Of a DNA stretch of 64,000 nucleotides, positions 1 through 10,366 are shown in pieces. The notes under the pieces were generated by a model. It was not told the DNA's origin, made no database searches, and saw only the letters and a program-made list of their open reading frames with translations. Numbering within the stretch: position 1 is the stretch's first letter; each line of letters starts with the position of its first letter. Origin of the DNA: Pseudoips prasinana (lineage: Eukaryota > Arthropoda > Insecta > Lepidoptera > Nolidae); contig OX621234.1 of assembly GCA_951640165.1 (NCBI GenBank), positions 32,430,549 to 32,494,548 of the forward strand. Direction: 5' to 3'. A program made the translations under genes and the position numbers.

Positions 1-1807
1 GAACGGCCCGTTTGGCCTACACGCTAAACTAGCCCCTAAATAAACGTAAATTAAATAATAATAAAACCACAAGTGGGGACTATCGGTACACAAAACTGGA
101 ATTAAGTAGTTTTAGTCTCTTTATGCGATCTATTGATCTAAATCCTATTTCTCTATGCCTTCGTCAGTTTCAAATTTTTACACATAAAAAAACAGTTATT
201 CAAATATTTATATTTTTTTTATTGGCTTACCAACAATTGTTTACTTTTATAAAACTATAAATTATCTCGACAATATCTATTAATAGGTATATAATTTGGT
301 AGTATAATAATTTGTTAAAGGTAACTGCTTAAGTACTAAATTATACAATAACTTATATATACTATACACCAATAATGAATAATGTAATTTAATAATATGT
401 AGATTTACAGGAAAATTAAGAGGTGATTACTACTATTTTGCTCACCTGTATTTGGTATGATAATAAGACCCTTTAACCTACACAAGCTTTATTGATAATT
501 TTAGCGAAATTGAACTAAACACGTACTAAATAAAATGACAGTGTTCCTCATGATGTTACTATATGATAACATTATTTATTTTTTATCTCTATATATATTT
601 TTTTTTGATACATAATTGTTTTTTTTTTGTGCCATTAAACCAAGAGTAGTTTGTATTGGCACTCACATTCAAATATTTATTTATACATATATAGACACAC
701 AGTATCACCTACGGCATCTATCGGCATCTCCAATTACAACTATGTAGGAACCAACTCAAACACACATAAATGCCGAAATTGATGTAAGCGCTAAACACAC
801 CTACAAAAGAATTATAATATGCCTAGTGGTTAGACCGTTGGACTGTGGAGTCAGTGGTCTCATGATTGATTGACTTTTCAAAAACTCGTGCTTATTATAA
901 ATAAATTATCTCGTACTCAAAACTTCGAAATTTCCAAGATTATCTATTCTGTTTCTTGTAGTAGTATTTGACTGTCTATAATTATTTTTTTACTAATCAG
1001 CCGCATAGTCCAACTTTTATCGACTTGTTTGTTACTCTAAGTGAAGTTTCTTAATCTACTCAAGTGCGAGGAATTTTCGTGCGTAAAAATGTATTGTTCA
1101 CCATACCTATTATTCCAATCAAGTCTCAATGCCCACAAGTTAGATTTACTTTATGTTTCAATACCAGTTGTCGCATGTTTTGATCCATAACGTGTATGAC
1201 TTCTTGTTGCGATATTTTTTCCCCATTTTGTAGATTTTGACTACAACTCTTTCAAAATTTTACTACAGACTAAATTCTTAGTGGGGCCTAAAGCAGTTTA
1301 GACTTCCTCAGGTGAACCTACACATCAATGAAACCTTTTCATTGGTGCCATTGTTGATCCTCGTGGACGACGACGATCATTTGGTTCCATTTTTGTAATA
1401 ACTCGGTTATCAATTAATACTACAGTGTGTACATACATAGTAGTATTAATTGTTAACCAATGAAAAACATTGAACAGTACATATTGTGCCGTGGTCAGAA
1501 TTAGCCCAAAACAAAAGTTTTGGAAAGTCAAGCCCAGTAGTGGGTCAGTTAATAGTTTTACGACGTTGCAGGTCCCTTTACTATGCTTGTACCTACGGCC
1601 GGCCACTCGTGCGATAGAGATTGCCCTGAAATTGGGTGCGCTTTGTCTCAGTAATATGGATTCTGTTCGCCCGTCGTTCCCTGTGACGCAGAGTTTCCCC
1701 TAGTAGTTTAAAAAGAAAACAGTTTACATTCTATCAAAATTATCTTTTCTTGATGTTAAACCTGTTTTGTAGTGAGCATTTACTAAATAAGACTGTTTTT
1801 CTTGCAG
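1..1807 (+). other. Intron or upstream flank of Ddr, partial
   Basis: AT-rich sequence left of the first visible Ddr exon. It ends in a polypyrimidine tract and acceptor (tttttcttgcag) just before 1808. No signal-peptide exon was seen, so the 5' end of the gene is taken to lie left of the window. The open frames on both strands around 1325-1703 have no recognisable domain and no splice context and look like chance. A SINE head fragment at about 820-880 is listed separately. Confidence 0.6.
820..880 (+). repeat. SINE head fragment (tRNA-like)
   Basis: The stretch reads like a degenerate tRNA-derived head: an A-box-like tagtggttagacc, then a weak B-box-like ggtctcatgatt about 30 bases later. 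The rest of the element is not recognisable. It is too degenerate to be a tRNA gene. Confidence 0.4.
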
Positions 1808-1919
1808 CTGAAGTGGGCAGCTGTCAGGTGGCCCTTGGAATGGAGAATGGGTTGATTTCTAACGAATCGCTCTCGGCAAGCTCCAGTTACGACCAAAGTG
1901 TTTCACCGCTCAGCTCACG
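1808..1919 (+). CDS. Ddr: Ddr exon: start of first discoidin domain
   Basis: First visible exon of a discoidin domain receptor, a collagen-receptor-type tyrosine kinase of the plasma membrane. It is bounded by an acceptor (ttgcag) and a donor (GTAAGT at 1920). After two split-codon bases it reads EVGSCQVALGMENGLISNES and continues SLSASSSYDQSVSPLSS. This is the start of a discoidin (F5/8 type C) domain: the Cys in GSCQ corresponds to the first Cys of the family, followed by the ALGMxxGxI and SASSS motifs. There is one N-glycosylation sequon (NES). The exon ends in CG, which joins the T at 2988 to make Arg. At the place where human DDR1 and DDR2 carry the SASS(Q/S)W tryptophan, this protein has Tyr. 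The start codon and signal peptide are in an upstream exon outside the window. Family assignment is strong; Ddr versus smal cannot be told. Confidence 0.88.
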
Positions 1920-2987
1920 GTAAGTAAACAACTAAAATAATGTACTTGACTCAACCAAACGGTCAAGGGATTCGAAACAAATCTTTTTCACCAATCAGAC
2001 AAGTCAAAATTAATGAAATTACCCGTGATTATTTGATTCGCAGAAAAACATATTTGAGACTTTAGAACCTTGTCAGTCCAGACAGCCCTGAAAGACGATA
2101 TGTCAATAATGATTTTTATTAACTAAACAATCACTTGCCTGCCCCTCATACTAAGGCTTTACATGGCTCCATTAGATTCTACGCTGTAAGAAAATTTAAT
2201 ATATAAATCTTTGCGCTCAATTACTCATTGGCATGTTCTAAACACACATTTCGCTAAATCCACAGCAAATAGCTGTTAAATCGATATTTAACGTATTAAG
2301 GTTTCCATTGTTTTACAACAATAAAGCGCTATGATACGGCCAAGTTGTTACAATAATTGTGAATCCCTCGGCCGCAAAGCGCTCACACTTAGCTCAAACA
2401 ATTAACAGAGGGACCCGCATTCAGGGTCTAAGCCCGCATAAGCTCCACGCGAGACAATAACGCGAAAACTCCACTGCCGTTTGAGAAATTCACTAACAGA
2501 AAATTAAATTTTCATATGAATTTGGAACAAGCGTGATCCTATAAAAGCCTTTCGGGACTCGACTCCCTAAAGATATGTAGGTAAGTAAGGTTAGATGTAC
2601 CGAAGCCTTATCATCCGAGCCACTTTACATAGGGTCAGAGGTAATTTAGCAGACACTACGTTAATTCAGCGCTTAGCGCGCTTTGTTGGTCTACATTGGT
2701 GATGAGATCGCTACGAGATATATTTTAAATGGAACAGCTAGAGAGCACCTCCGTTCACAAACAAAACACAAGTCTTTTACTCTTTTTGAACAGACTATTA
2801 CGCTAATTTTATTTGGTTATGCGCAAACGTGCTTTCAACGGCCATTAATATATTTTCTGGTTACGTTATTCACTTGAATTAACTTAAAATCCTCTCTTTC
2901 AGTAACAAAAATGTATCTTGACTATGCTTTATACCCACTTGTTTTACTACATTTTTTACTTTTGTTAAAGATAATATTTTTTTACAG
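1920..2987 (+). other. Ddr intron
   Basis: Phase-2 intron of 1068 bp with GT...AG ends and a T-rich acceptor (tatttttttacag). The middle (about 2260-2520) is less AT-rich than its surroundings, but no gene or repeat was recognised. The reading frame at 2683-2877 has no supporting feature. Confidence 0.7.
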
Positions 2988-3219
2988 TATACGGACGGAG
3001 ATAAAGGGCGGCGCCTGGTGTCCTAATGGACTGATATCTCAGAAAAGCAGACAGTATTTGGAGATCGATCTTCAAGGGGAGTACCTGATCACATCATCGG
3101 AGTCACAGGGCAGGTTTGCCAACTCTGTGGGGGTAGAGTTTGTGGAGAGCTACTCCATAGAGTACTGGCGCACAGCACTCCTCCGCTGGGTTCGGTACAG
3201 AGATTTTAATGGAAGTAGA
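2988..3219 (+). CDS. Ddr: Ddr exon: core of first discoidin domain
   Basis: The exon runs from the acceptor tttacag to the donor GTAAGT at 3220 and adds 77 whole codons after the split Arg. It begins IRTEIKGGAWCPNG and includes YLEIDLQGEYLITSSESQGR and FANSVGVEFVESYSIEY. These match the discoidin core: the GAWCP motif with the second family Cys, the (Y)LxxDL strand, TQGR-like SQGR, the GxEF loop and the SYxIxY strand. The exon ends in phase 0 after RYRDFNGSR, where the human proteins continue toward the last strand and the CxRxELYGC motif. That terminal segment, including the two Cys that pair with those seen here, is not in this exon or in the next one found. The Asp of the human DGAWC motif aligns with Gly. 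Arg of QGR and Glu of GxEF are kept. Confidence 0.92.
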
Positions 3220-4124
3220 GTAAGTACAAATTAAATTTTTTAAGGTTTGATCGTTTTTCCTTTACATGGAAACTTCAAGAGGCATTTCTTGATGCCATTC
3301 CCATACATAATATTTCCATGTATTATTTTCTTCCCTCTATTTAAAGGCAATTAAGATAACTGCTACGACTATGCCCAAACGTTTTGTTTTTGTAAAACCT
3401 TTTTCTAGAACTTGTGATCGTCCGACAAAAATAAAAAATCCTAATTCAAACCACCGAACACTACTTTCTGGTGAACAAATCTGGCAACATGAAAATAAAA
3501 AAAATAAATAGTTAGCAATATTCCATTTTTGTGATTCCGTTTCAGGCGATTAAATAGGAGAATACCTCGATTATATTGTTTTTTGTGGAAAGTGAAACAA
3601 GGAACTTAGGACTTGTCTTAAAACTAAATGAAGCCGATTGCTGAAATATAAAAAGCACATCAAAAACTGCTAATTGACCTACAAATCATTTCAATATTTA
3701 TTAGGTCAACCAACGATTGTTTACACAATTTATAATATTTGATACTGACATATTTTTGATTTTTACTTTGTGCAACAACCAATTATGGGCTAACACCACG
3801 TGCAATAATATTAAAAACAAAAACAAAGAGTTAGGTAACTAACACAACTACTGTTACAATACATTAAAATTAAAATCTAAAACTACAATCATACGAATAC
3901 ATCAATTAATAATGATGTATTCGTTAAAAAATGCAATTCGATTATAGACTTATTGGCTAAACAGATACTGGATTATAATAAGTATTAAATCAATCATGAA
4001 AATAACAACGATGAATCTCCATTATCGACGTGTTCAGAATAATATATTAAACGTTTAAGTTATTAATACAGTTTACGGGACACATGTTTTAGACGTTACG
4101 AACGACATACAATATGTCTGATGC

Positions 4125-4195
4125 ATACATCATCATAACAGCTGAAATAAGTTGACTGCTGTACAAAAGCCTCCCCTAAGAATCATCTTGGGTTG
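4125..4195 (-). mobile_element. RTE-like retrotransposon 3' fragment
   Basis: Reading catcatcataacagctgaa and on to ctgctgtacaaaagcctccc, this is a decayed reverse-strand copy of the retrotransposon 3' end better preserved at 36480 and 38072. Only the tail survives. Confidence 0.5.
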
Positions 4196-4713
4196 GTGCT
4201 CGCAGTAAAAAAAATGAAATGAAAAGCGTTTATTCTGCATATATAAGTATGTTACAAAAAATAATACTACTGCCAAACTGTATAACAGTTTGTTAGCAGA
4301 TGTAGCTCCCTGCTTTCAAATGATTAAACTAATTATACATTCCACCAGCCTAAGATAAAAAAAAACAACTTTAAACCTATATTAAACTTATACATTAAAT
4401 TGATATTATTGTTTACAATTTCCATCAGATGATGCTAACCTCTTTTAAAATGTGTGTTTTGCACTCATTTTCTTAAAATGGAAGATCATGAAAAATCATC
4501 GGTACTAAAAACCTTATGCACCTCTGTCCATAATAGTTGTTACATTTAGGATGCAATTCTAACTGCAAATCTTTAATATTTCTATTTCTTTGAGGTCTAC
4601 ATTTAATAAATTTAATTTAATGACGAAAATGATGATAGCCTGTTTTATTATAAACTAGGGTCTATTTATTATTATTTAATTACACTCTTTTCAGTTTAGC
4701 AACGGCAGTTTAG

Positions 4714-4806
4714 TAATTATATGGTGTATAATAAACCGTGAACTACATCAAACTCAAAGGAGTTGAGTTTGATGTCGTTCACGGTTTATTATACACCATA
4801 TAATTA
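4714..4806. repeat. 93-bp near-perfect hairpin (foldback)
   Basis: Two arms of about 44 bases pair with a single mismatch around a loop of about 5 bases. The left arm starts taattatatggtgtataata and the right arm ends with its complement. It is probably a small foldback transposon or the fused ends of one. No coding frame crosses it. Confidence 0.85.
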
Positions 4807-4878
4807 AAGTGAACGTGGGTAAAATGTATAAAATTAAATAATCTCAAATAAAAAATGGACTTCGTAAATATAATGTTA

Positions 4879-5046
4879 CTAGCTGTGACCCGCGGTTTTA
4901 TCCGCGTAAAACTGTATAAATTATAGCTTATGTATTATTCGGATATATAACCTATATGACATCAAAATCGTCCGGTAGTCGTGAAAGAGTAACAAACATC
5001 CATACATCTAAACTCACAAACTTTCGCATTTATATTATTAGTAGGA
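4879..5046 (-). mobile_element. Small Helitron-type element
   Basis: On the minus strand it starts TCCTACTAATAATATAAATG and ends with a GC-rich palindrome (ACGCGGATAAAACCGCGGGT) followed by cacagCTAG. The base before TC is A and the base after CTAG is T. A TC start, a hairpin, a CTAG end and insertion between A and T are the Helitron hallmarks. At 168 bp it is far too short to code for a replicase. Confidence 0.7.
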
Positions 5047-5369
5047 TGTATCTTCCTAACAAACTTGAACAAAATAAACATATTATAAGATACATAAATC
5101 ATTTCATTTACCTAGCAATTAGGAACCTATCAGAGGTACCGAAGTTTTCCTTTACATATTTTGGCTCAGAAGGAAGTTTTGATCTCGTTGCGAATATAGC
5201 TCAAGTTACATGAAATTAGTTCCCGAGAGGCGGTTTAGGTTACAACTGTGCTCAGACAAGAACAGTAAAAGTACGAAATTTCGCAAATTCGGGGTCAAGG
5301 CAGAACGAATCTTGATGAAAACCATCAGTACTAACAAAGTTGAACTCATCATCATGTCAACTGAATCGC

Positions 5370-5420
5370 CTCCCCATAGATCTCCACGATAGCTGGTCTT
5401 TGCGCTATTGTGTATCAAAC
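5370..5420 (-). mobile_element. RTE-like retrotransposon fragment
   Basis: The words cctccccatagatctccacg and agctggtctttgcgctattg match the reverse-strand piece at 48150-48200 and the coding strand at 36600-36720. It is a short decayed copy. Confidence 0.45.
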
Positions 5421-5519
5421 AAATCTCTATGAAGGCTCAAGGTCACCTAAAGACCAATAGAGAGGGCTATGCTCGGAGTATACCTGCGCGATCGCATAAA
5501 ACACTTAGAAATACGTCGT

Positions 5520-5815
5520 CATACAGAAGAACAAAAGAAGCCGTCATAACCCGAGAATTGCGAAACTGAAATGAAAGTTGGCGAGGCACATAGCTCGTAG
5601 AACCGATGGCCGCTGAGGCAGAAAGATTCCCGAATGACGACCACGCACCAGAAGATGCAGCTTTGGCAGGCCTCCTACAAGGTGGACCGACGATCTTGCA
5701 AGGGTTGCGGGAAGGCGCTGGATGCGGTTAGCACAAGACCGGCCATTGTGGAGATTCCTTTGCCTTTGCCTTAGCCTTTGTCCAGCAGAGGACTGGCTGT
5801 GAAGGCTGTAGAGAA
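5520..5815 (+). pseudogene. RTE-like reverse transcriptase C-terminal remnant
   Basis: This is the 3' end of the coding region of an RTE-like non-LTR retrotransposon, the same segment as at 36480. Recognisable words are gatggccgctgaggcagaaa, gaccacgcaccagaagatgc, ggcaggcctcctacaaggtg and cctttgtccagcagaggact. In the intact family this part encodes the Arg- and Trp-rich tail after the reverse transcriptase. Here it is broken by stops and frameshifts. The 3' UTR and the ATG-rich tail are not clear. Confidence 0.65.
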
Positions 5816-6062
5816 ACATAATTTTCTGTCGCTACGCTTATTCAACAGACTCGTCATTATGATTAAATTTGTTGATTGATATTTATTTTATTTTTCTTAA
5901 TAGAACAATTATTACGGAATGGAGAAGATTGTTAACTTTTTTTTCTAAAGCACAACGTCACATGGTAATACAATTTGTTAAAATTAGTTTGGATATTATT
6001 GCTTAGAATCACTATCACTTAGGACCATTATCTAATTATTACCCAACAAGATTAGATCAAAG

Positions 6063-6225
6063 TCCTACTAATATTATAAATGCGAAAAACTGTGAGTATG
6101 GATGTATGGATGTTACTCTTTTACGCAAAATTTACGGAACGGATCTTAATGAAACTTTGTAGTAATATAGCTTATATATGCGAATAAAACATGGCTAGCA
6201 TTTATAAAGTTTAACCCGAGTGGCG
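6063..6225 (+). mobile_element. Helitron-type element, 5' part
   Basis: It starts TCCTACTAATATTATAAATG and continues with gtatggatgtatggatgtta, the same left end as the element at 4879 on the other strand. It fades after about 160 bases without a hairpin plus CTAG end, so it appears truncated at the 3' side. Confidence 0.6.
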
Positions 6226-7611
6226 ATATTTATATATATTTGTTTAGTTATTTAGATCGTAATTTTATTGCCACGCATAAATGTGTAATTATTATTGAAA
6301 CTTCTTACGGTAAGGTTTCGTTTCTCCAATTTCATCTCCCAAAACTGTACAGCTGTAATTAAACCGGTTATTTATACTTACCGTCGTATTTTTTATATTT
6401 CAAGGTGCCTGATTTCTTAGCCAAAAGTTAATTTATGGAGGTTTGAAAGAACAAAGAGATGTATATACTCGCGAGGGCCAATCAAAAAATACAACCCAAT
6501 GTACTCAATACAGGCGCAAGTAACAAAAGTATTTAAATGAAATGCTGTTGACTCAAATCTTTTAAATGGTATTTCTTATACTTAATCTACACCATGCAAA
6601 TAATAACCTGAAATCTTGCCTTAAGTATAATAATTCTTTCTATTTAATTACTTGTTAATTTATTTATCTATCTATTTAATGATGTATGTAATAATGATAA
6701 TGAGGATGTTGGAAATAACTATTGAAAATTTTTATTTCCTACCTATTATTAGCTACAGCTTCAATTCTGTGATATATTCTCCCATGGAATGAGCTTACTC
6801 CTTGGCTAATTGGCGTCGAGCTGACCGTAGCGTAACGTAAGAATTAAAGATCATAGGAGAATTTGGAACTGAAAGTTCGTCTTCAGAATCAGAAGACGAT
6901 TCGGCTGAGGTATCCGAAGATTTAGGCCCATCGACATTATCGTTGTTTTGTTCGTCTTGAACCCGGATCAGTCCAGATGAAGCAAATATTTTTCCACGGG
7001 TCCTCCGTTTAGACGAAATAAAATGTCAAGTTGACATTGTCAAAACTAGAGATGCGTTCAAGTTGAATAATATTTAGAAGGAAAATTTAAATTGGCGGGT
7101 TTTTAAATCCAAAACATAAGTTTAATATCAAGTGATAACATGGGCTGTAATAAAATTAATAATATATTAGGTAAAAAATGATCTGGGCTTAAAATCACGT
7201 CATCGCGGAGAATACGTTCGTATAAAAAATTTGCAGCTAGTAATGACTATGAAGCGGTATTCCAAGTGTTATTTGTGCATGTATCAACAAGTTTATTCTG
7301 ATTACAGCTGATACCGGGAAATTTGAATACGTACACGCCGATAAAAACCATACTGGAGGCGCCGTTCGTTGCCTCCAAAGTACGATTTTTTCCCTTCGCT
7401 GCTCATCCTCGGACGGCTTGCATGAGGGTGGAGATGTATGGTTGCCGGTGGAAACGTAGGTACAACAGAGAATAAATATATGTTGCTGGCAAGGACCCGG
7501 GGCCAATGCATTGCGACTTAACTTTAACGAATGCTTGTGCGATATTATAATTTGCGATCCACGCCCGCATTGATGCGATTTATTTATTTGTTCTATATGT
7601 TGTTTCTGCAG

Positions 7612-7800
7612 AGGCTCTGTTAGCATACTCAGCACCGAAAGGAGGACACATGCAATCAATGACCGGCGGCGCCCGATTCGAGGATCTCTCTTACGACGGC
7701 ACACTGCGAAAAGGTCATTTAATTAATGGACTCGGTCAGATGACGGACTCCCTGATAGGACCGAACGATTTTGAATTAGCTGATCCTATGGACACTAGGG
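7612..7800 (+). CDS. Ddr: Ddr exon: start of second discoidin-like domain
   Basis: The exon follows the acceptor gtttctgcag and ends before the donor GTACGT at 7801. After two split-codon bases it reads ALLAYSAPKGGHMQSMTGGA, then RFEDLSYDGTLRKGHLINGL, GQMTDSLIGPND and FELADPMDTR. This matches the GLLSYTAP...GxxxxxLxDxxYDG...GGLGQLxDG segment that links the two discoidin-type domains of the receptor family and opens the second. It begins in phase 1 and ends in phase 1. The upstream exon that should supply its first codon base is not visible. An open frame on the opposite strand covers this exon but has no family resemblance. Confidence 0.9.
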
Positions 7801-8320
7801 GTACGTAAATAGAGCTACACTAGCCTTTCTTCTGCCCACATAATAAATAATACAAAGTTATACTTAAGGGTAACTGTAATTAAGTACTTAAGTACTTGCA
7901 CATAGATCGGCTGAAAGTGAAAACTGATATTATGATATTATGCGTGAAGCTTTTATTCGTAATAAATTGAAATTTAAACTAAATAACGTTGAATCAAATA
8001 GAACATTACTGGCTACCTTAAACTACTTTCAATGATGTAGTAAGCATGTAAGTTGAAGCACTCTAGACGGATTAACAAAGTTTGTTACTTGCAATGTTTT
8101 GAACGTAATCCGTTATAAAGACGTACCTAGACGTGTGGCACGGTGGTTAAGTAAGATAGTTTATAAGACAACTATTAGTGCGACCCATAAGTAGTTGTTA
8201 ACACAATTAACTGTCTTAATAAAACAGAAGTAAATCATTTTTAATTTGGGCATCTCAGAAAAATATGCTTTTATAAGATGTCTAGTTACACGTTTCTTAT
8301 TTTCCAAAATCTTTCAATAG
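7801..8320 (+). other. Ddr intron
   Basis: Phase-1 intron of 520 bp with GTACGT donor and tttcaatag acceptor. It holds a degraded SINE copy at about 8131-8225. Nothing else was recognised. Confidence 0.8.
8131..8225 (+). repeat. SINE fragment
   Basis: The head acgtgtggcacggtggttaa and the following cgacccataagtagttgtt resemble the SINE at 18368 (cacgtgtggcgcagcggcta, then gacccataaatagttcttc). Most of the B-box region is lost. Confidence 0.5.
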
Positions 8321-8454
8321 GAAGCCGTTGGATGGGTTGGAACAAGTCAATGCAGTTAGACGAGGAGGTCACCCTCACCTTCAACTTCACGGACACCAGA
8401 CTGTTCAACTACGTTGACCTTCACACCAACAACATGTTTACCAAAGACGTCCAG
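8321..8454 (+). CDS. Ddr: Ddr exon: second discoidin-like domain, middle
   Basis: It runs from the acceptor after ttcaatag to the donor GTATAT at 8455. The leading GA joins the G from 7800 to give Gly. The exon reads GSRWMGWNKSMQLDEEV, then TLTFNFTDTRLFNYVDLHTN and NMFTKDVQ. The WxGW(N/S) word, the amphipathic VxxxFxF strand, the R(x)FxxxxxHxNN strand and the final turn follow the second extracellular domain of human DDR1 and DDR2 (YVGWSN...MEFEFDRLRAFQ...HCNNM). Two N-glycosylation sequons (NKS, NFT) are present. The exon ends in phase 0. Confidence 0.92.
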
Positions 8455-8678
8455 GTATATTTCATATTTATAAGCTGCTGCGAATGATTAACGTAAATAA
8501 TACTACGAAATGTAATTTATTTCAAATATTTGTTCAACGAAATTTCTTTAACCTAACTTATTTATTTCTTAATGCGATTTTTTATTACTGACTTTAGGTA
8601 TTCAAAATCTATATATATGTCTATCAATTGGTCATTGATTTTAGTTTTATATTAATTTCTTTACAATCTATTTATCAG
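8455..8678 (+). other. Ddr intron
   Basis: Phase-0 intron of 224 bp, the shortest of the gene, with GTATAT donor and tttatcag acceptor. AT-rich and without repeats. Confidence 0.85.
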
Positions 8679-8886
8679 CTATTCAAGGAAGCCGAGGTGT
8701 ATTTTTCACTGGAAGGTGAACGTTGGCAAGAGGACTATCTCTCACACGAACCGAAGCAAGATAGAGTCTCCGAACATGCCAGAATCGTCCACATCGACCT
8801 CCAAAACCGTACTGCAAAGCACATCATGCTCAAACTCAAGTTTCAACATGAATGGATACTCATAAGCGAAATCACGTTCAAATCCG
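8679..8886 (+). CDS. Ddr: Ddr exon: end of second discoidin-like domain
   Basis: It runs from the acceptor tttatcag to the donor GTAAGT at 8887. It reads LFKEAEVYFSLEGERWQED, then YLSHEPKQDRVSEHARIVHI, DLQNRTAKHIMLKLKFQHEW and ILISEITFKS. The ending LxxxFxxxWxLISEI(T/S)F is the closing strand of the second extracellular domain in this family (human DDR1 has CRFLFAGPWLLFSEISF). One sequon (NRT) is present. It ends one base into a codon and joins the exon at 17194 to give Val. The phase match across the 8.3-kb intron supports direct joining. Confidence 0.92.
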
Positions 8887-9756
8887 GTAAGTCATGAATC
8901 ACAACCCTTCTCAAACTCAACACATTAAAATATACCTAAAAGGTTAAAGCAATCCGGCCTCGCATGTCACTGCGTTTAATCCTGCCGCGGATTTAATGTG
9001 CCTACTTTTAAAATAAATAAATCAGCACAAACAGCGCAGATAATTTGTTTGGTATTCGTTCAGCAGATGTAGCGTAGACCAAATCAGCGCTCAATTCACT
9101 TGATAAACATCTCTCCAACGTTAGGGAATGCCAAATTGTTTATCGAATCAAATGTTTTGAACAAACAAATTATTCCGGATAATTAATGGGAAGTAAAAAG
9201 TGAAGAGGAAAGATGCCAAAGCTCGATTGGATGATTTTTCGCGCGAACAAAAAGCTGGCCTCGGGCTATGACTGGGAGGCCCAGCGCGCTAATAGATCCA
9301 TTACTCCACATCGGGCTTCCGTTATCTGCTCAGAGCACTCGCCTACAGCTATTTCACAAATTTTATCTTTCTCTAATTAATCCACAGCTCTTTTGAGGCA
9401 ATCGCCTCTTAAGTGATAAATCGCCGCCCGCTAAATGAAGAACTTGTAATTAAAGAAAATCTTTGATCTGGATTATTTCGTACCCTCTATTATATTTTGG
9501 TGAAAGCCTCAACGCAACGCTCCGGATCCAACTTATCATTATCCCTAAAACATTCCAAGAAATATCGACAGCCATTTGAATGCAGTGCAATGTCTATCGT
9601 GCCCCTCAACTTTCAAATGACATCTTAAAACGTCTATAAAATTAAACCTTAATTTCATCTATTTATCTAGAAATTATGTTGCTCAAACTGGATCAAAGTT
9701 AAACTATTTAATACACGTAGCATCGGGGCTAGAAAAGACTTTATGATTATGTTATA

Positions 9757-9985
9757 CTAGCTGAGCCCCGCGGTTTTACCCGCGCTAAACTTTATAGATA
9801 ATCACAGCTCCTCCCCTGTACATGATAGCGTGATAATATGTACCCTATATGTTGAGCCGACCTCTTAGTAGTATTCATGCAAAATTTTAAGTAAATCCAT
9901 TCAGTACTTTTTGAGTTTAGCCCGGACATACATACAAACAAACAGACAATAATTCTAAAAACTATATTTATGGCTTCGACTTCGA
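9757..9985 (-). mobile_element. Helitron-type 3' end with unrelated body
   Basis: On the minus strand it ends with GGGTAAAACCGCGGGGctcag and CTAG followed by T, the same type of end as at 4879 and 39012. The body differs: a plus-strand acatacatacaaacaaacag stretch and a Leu-poor AT-rich part. The 5' boundary is uncertain. Confidence 0.5.
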
Positions 9986-10307
9986 TTGTAGATCACGCCC
10001 CAAGTATCCTTTTTTAAAAATATTCAATGTACAGTTTTGACTTTCCTACGATTTTATTATATGTATAGATATAGTCCTTGCTCTATGATAACATGATCTT
10101 GTAGTAGACGCAATCTGTAATACAATTTTATACTAGTCGGTAACTACGATGATATACCGGTAAAAACTTAAATTAATTTATTAAAATCTTTTAGTAGTTA
10201 TAATAATTGTAGGCTAAATATTTCTCCAAATTTCCGGAGAATTTTCCATAACAATATTAAAATCCTTTTTGATTTTGTCTATTAAGTAATACTATAAAGT
10301 ATATAAT

Positions 10308-10366
10308 ATAGGCCTTTGTCTAGCAGTGGACGTCTTTCGGCTGATATGATGATGATAATGATGATA
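10308..10366 (+). mobile_element. RTE-like retrotransposon 3' tail with ATG repeat
   Basis: The words tataggcctttgtctagcag and tggacgtctttcggctgata are followed by an imperfect (gatgat)n run to 10366. This is the extreme 3' end of the family seen at 36480; target-primed insertion leaves such 5'-truncated tails. Confidence 0.65.

Larger units (their letters stand above)
3220..7611 (+). other. Ddr intron region, with an expected exon not seen
   Basis: 4.4 kb between the exons ending at 3219 (phase 0) and starting at 7612 (phase 1). The phases do not match, so these exons cannot be joined directly. An exon coding the end of discoidin domain 1, starting in phase 0 and ending one base into a codon, is expected here but was not recognised. 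The stretch holds a hairpin at 4714, Helitron-type elements at 4879 and 6063, and retrotransposon pieces at 4125, 5370 and 5520. A 39-codon acidic frame at 6841-6957 is treated under findings. The rest is AT-rich with nothing recognised. Confidence 0.65.

Noticed and set aside
4956..5213. 85-codon plus-strand frame
   Set aside because: Runs through the minus-strand Helitron-type element at 4879-5046 and has no domain.
7237..7704. 155-codon minus-strand frame
   Set aside because: It is antisense to the Ddr exon at 7612-7800 and has no family pattern.
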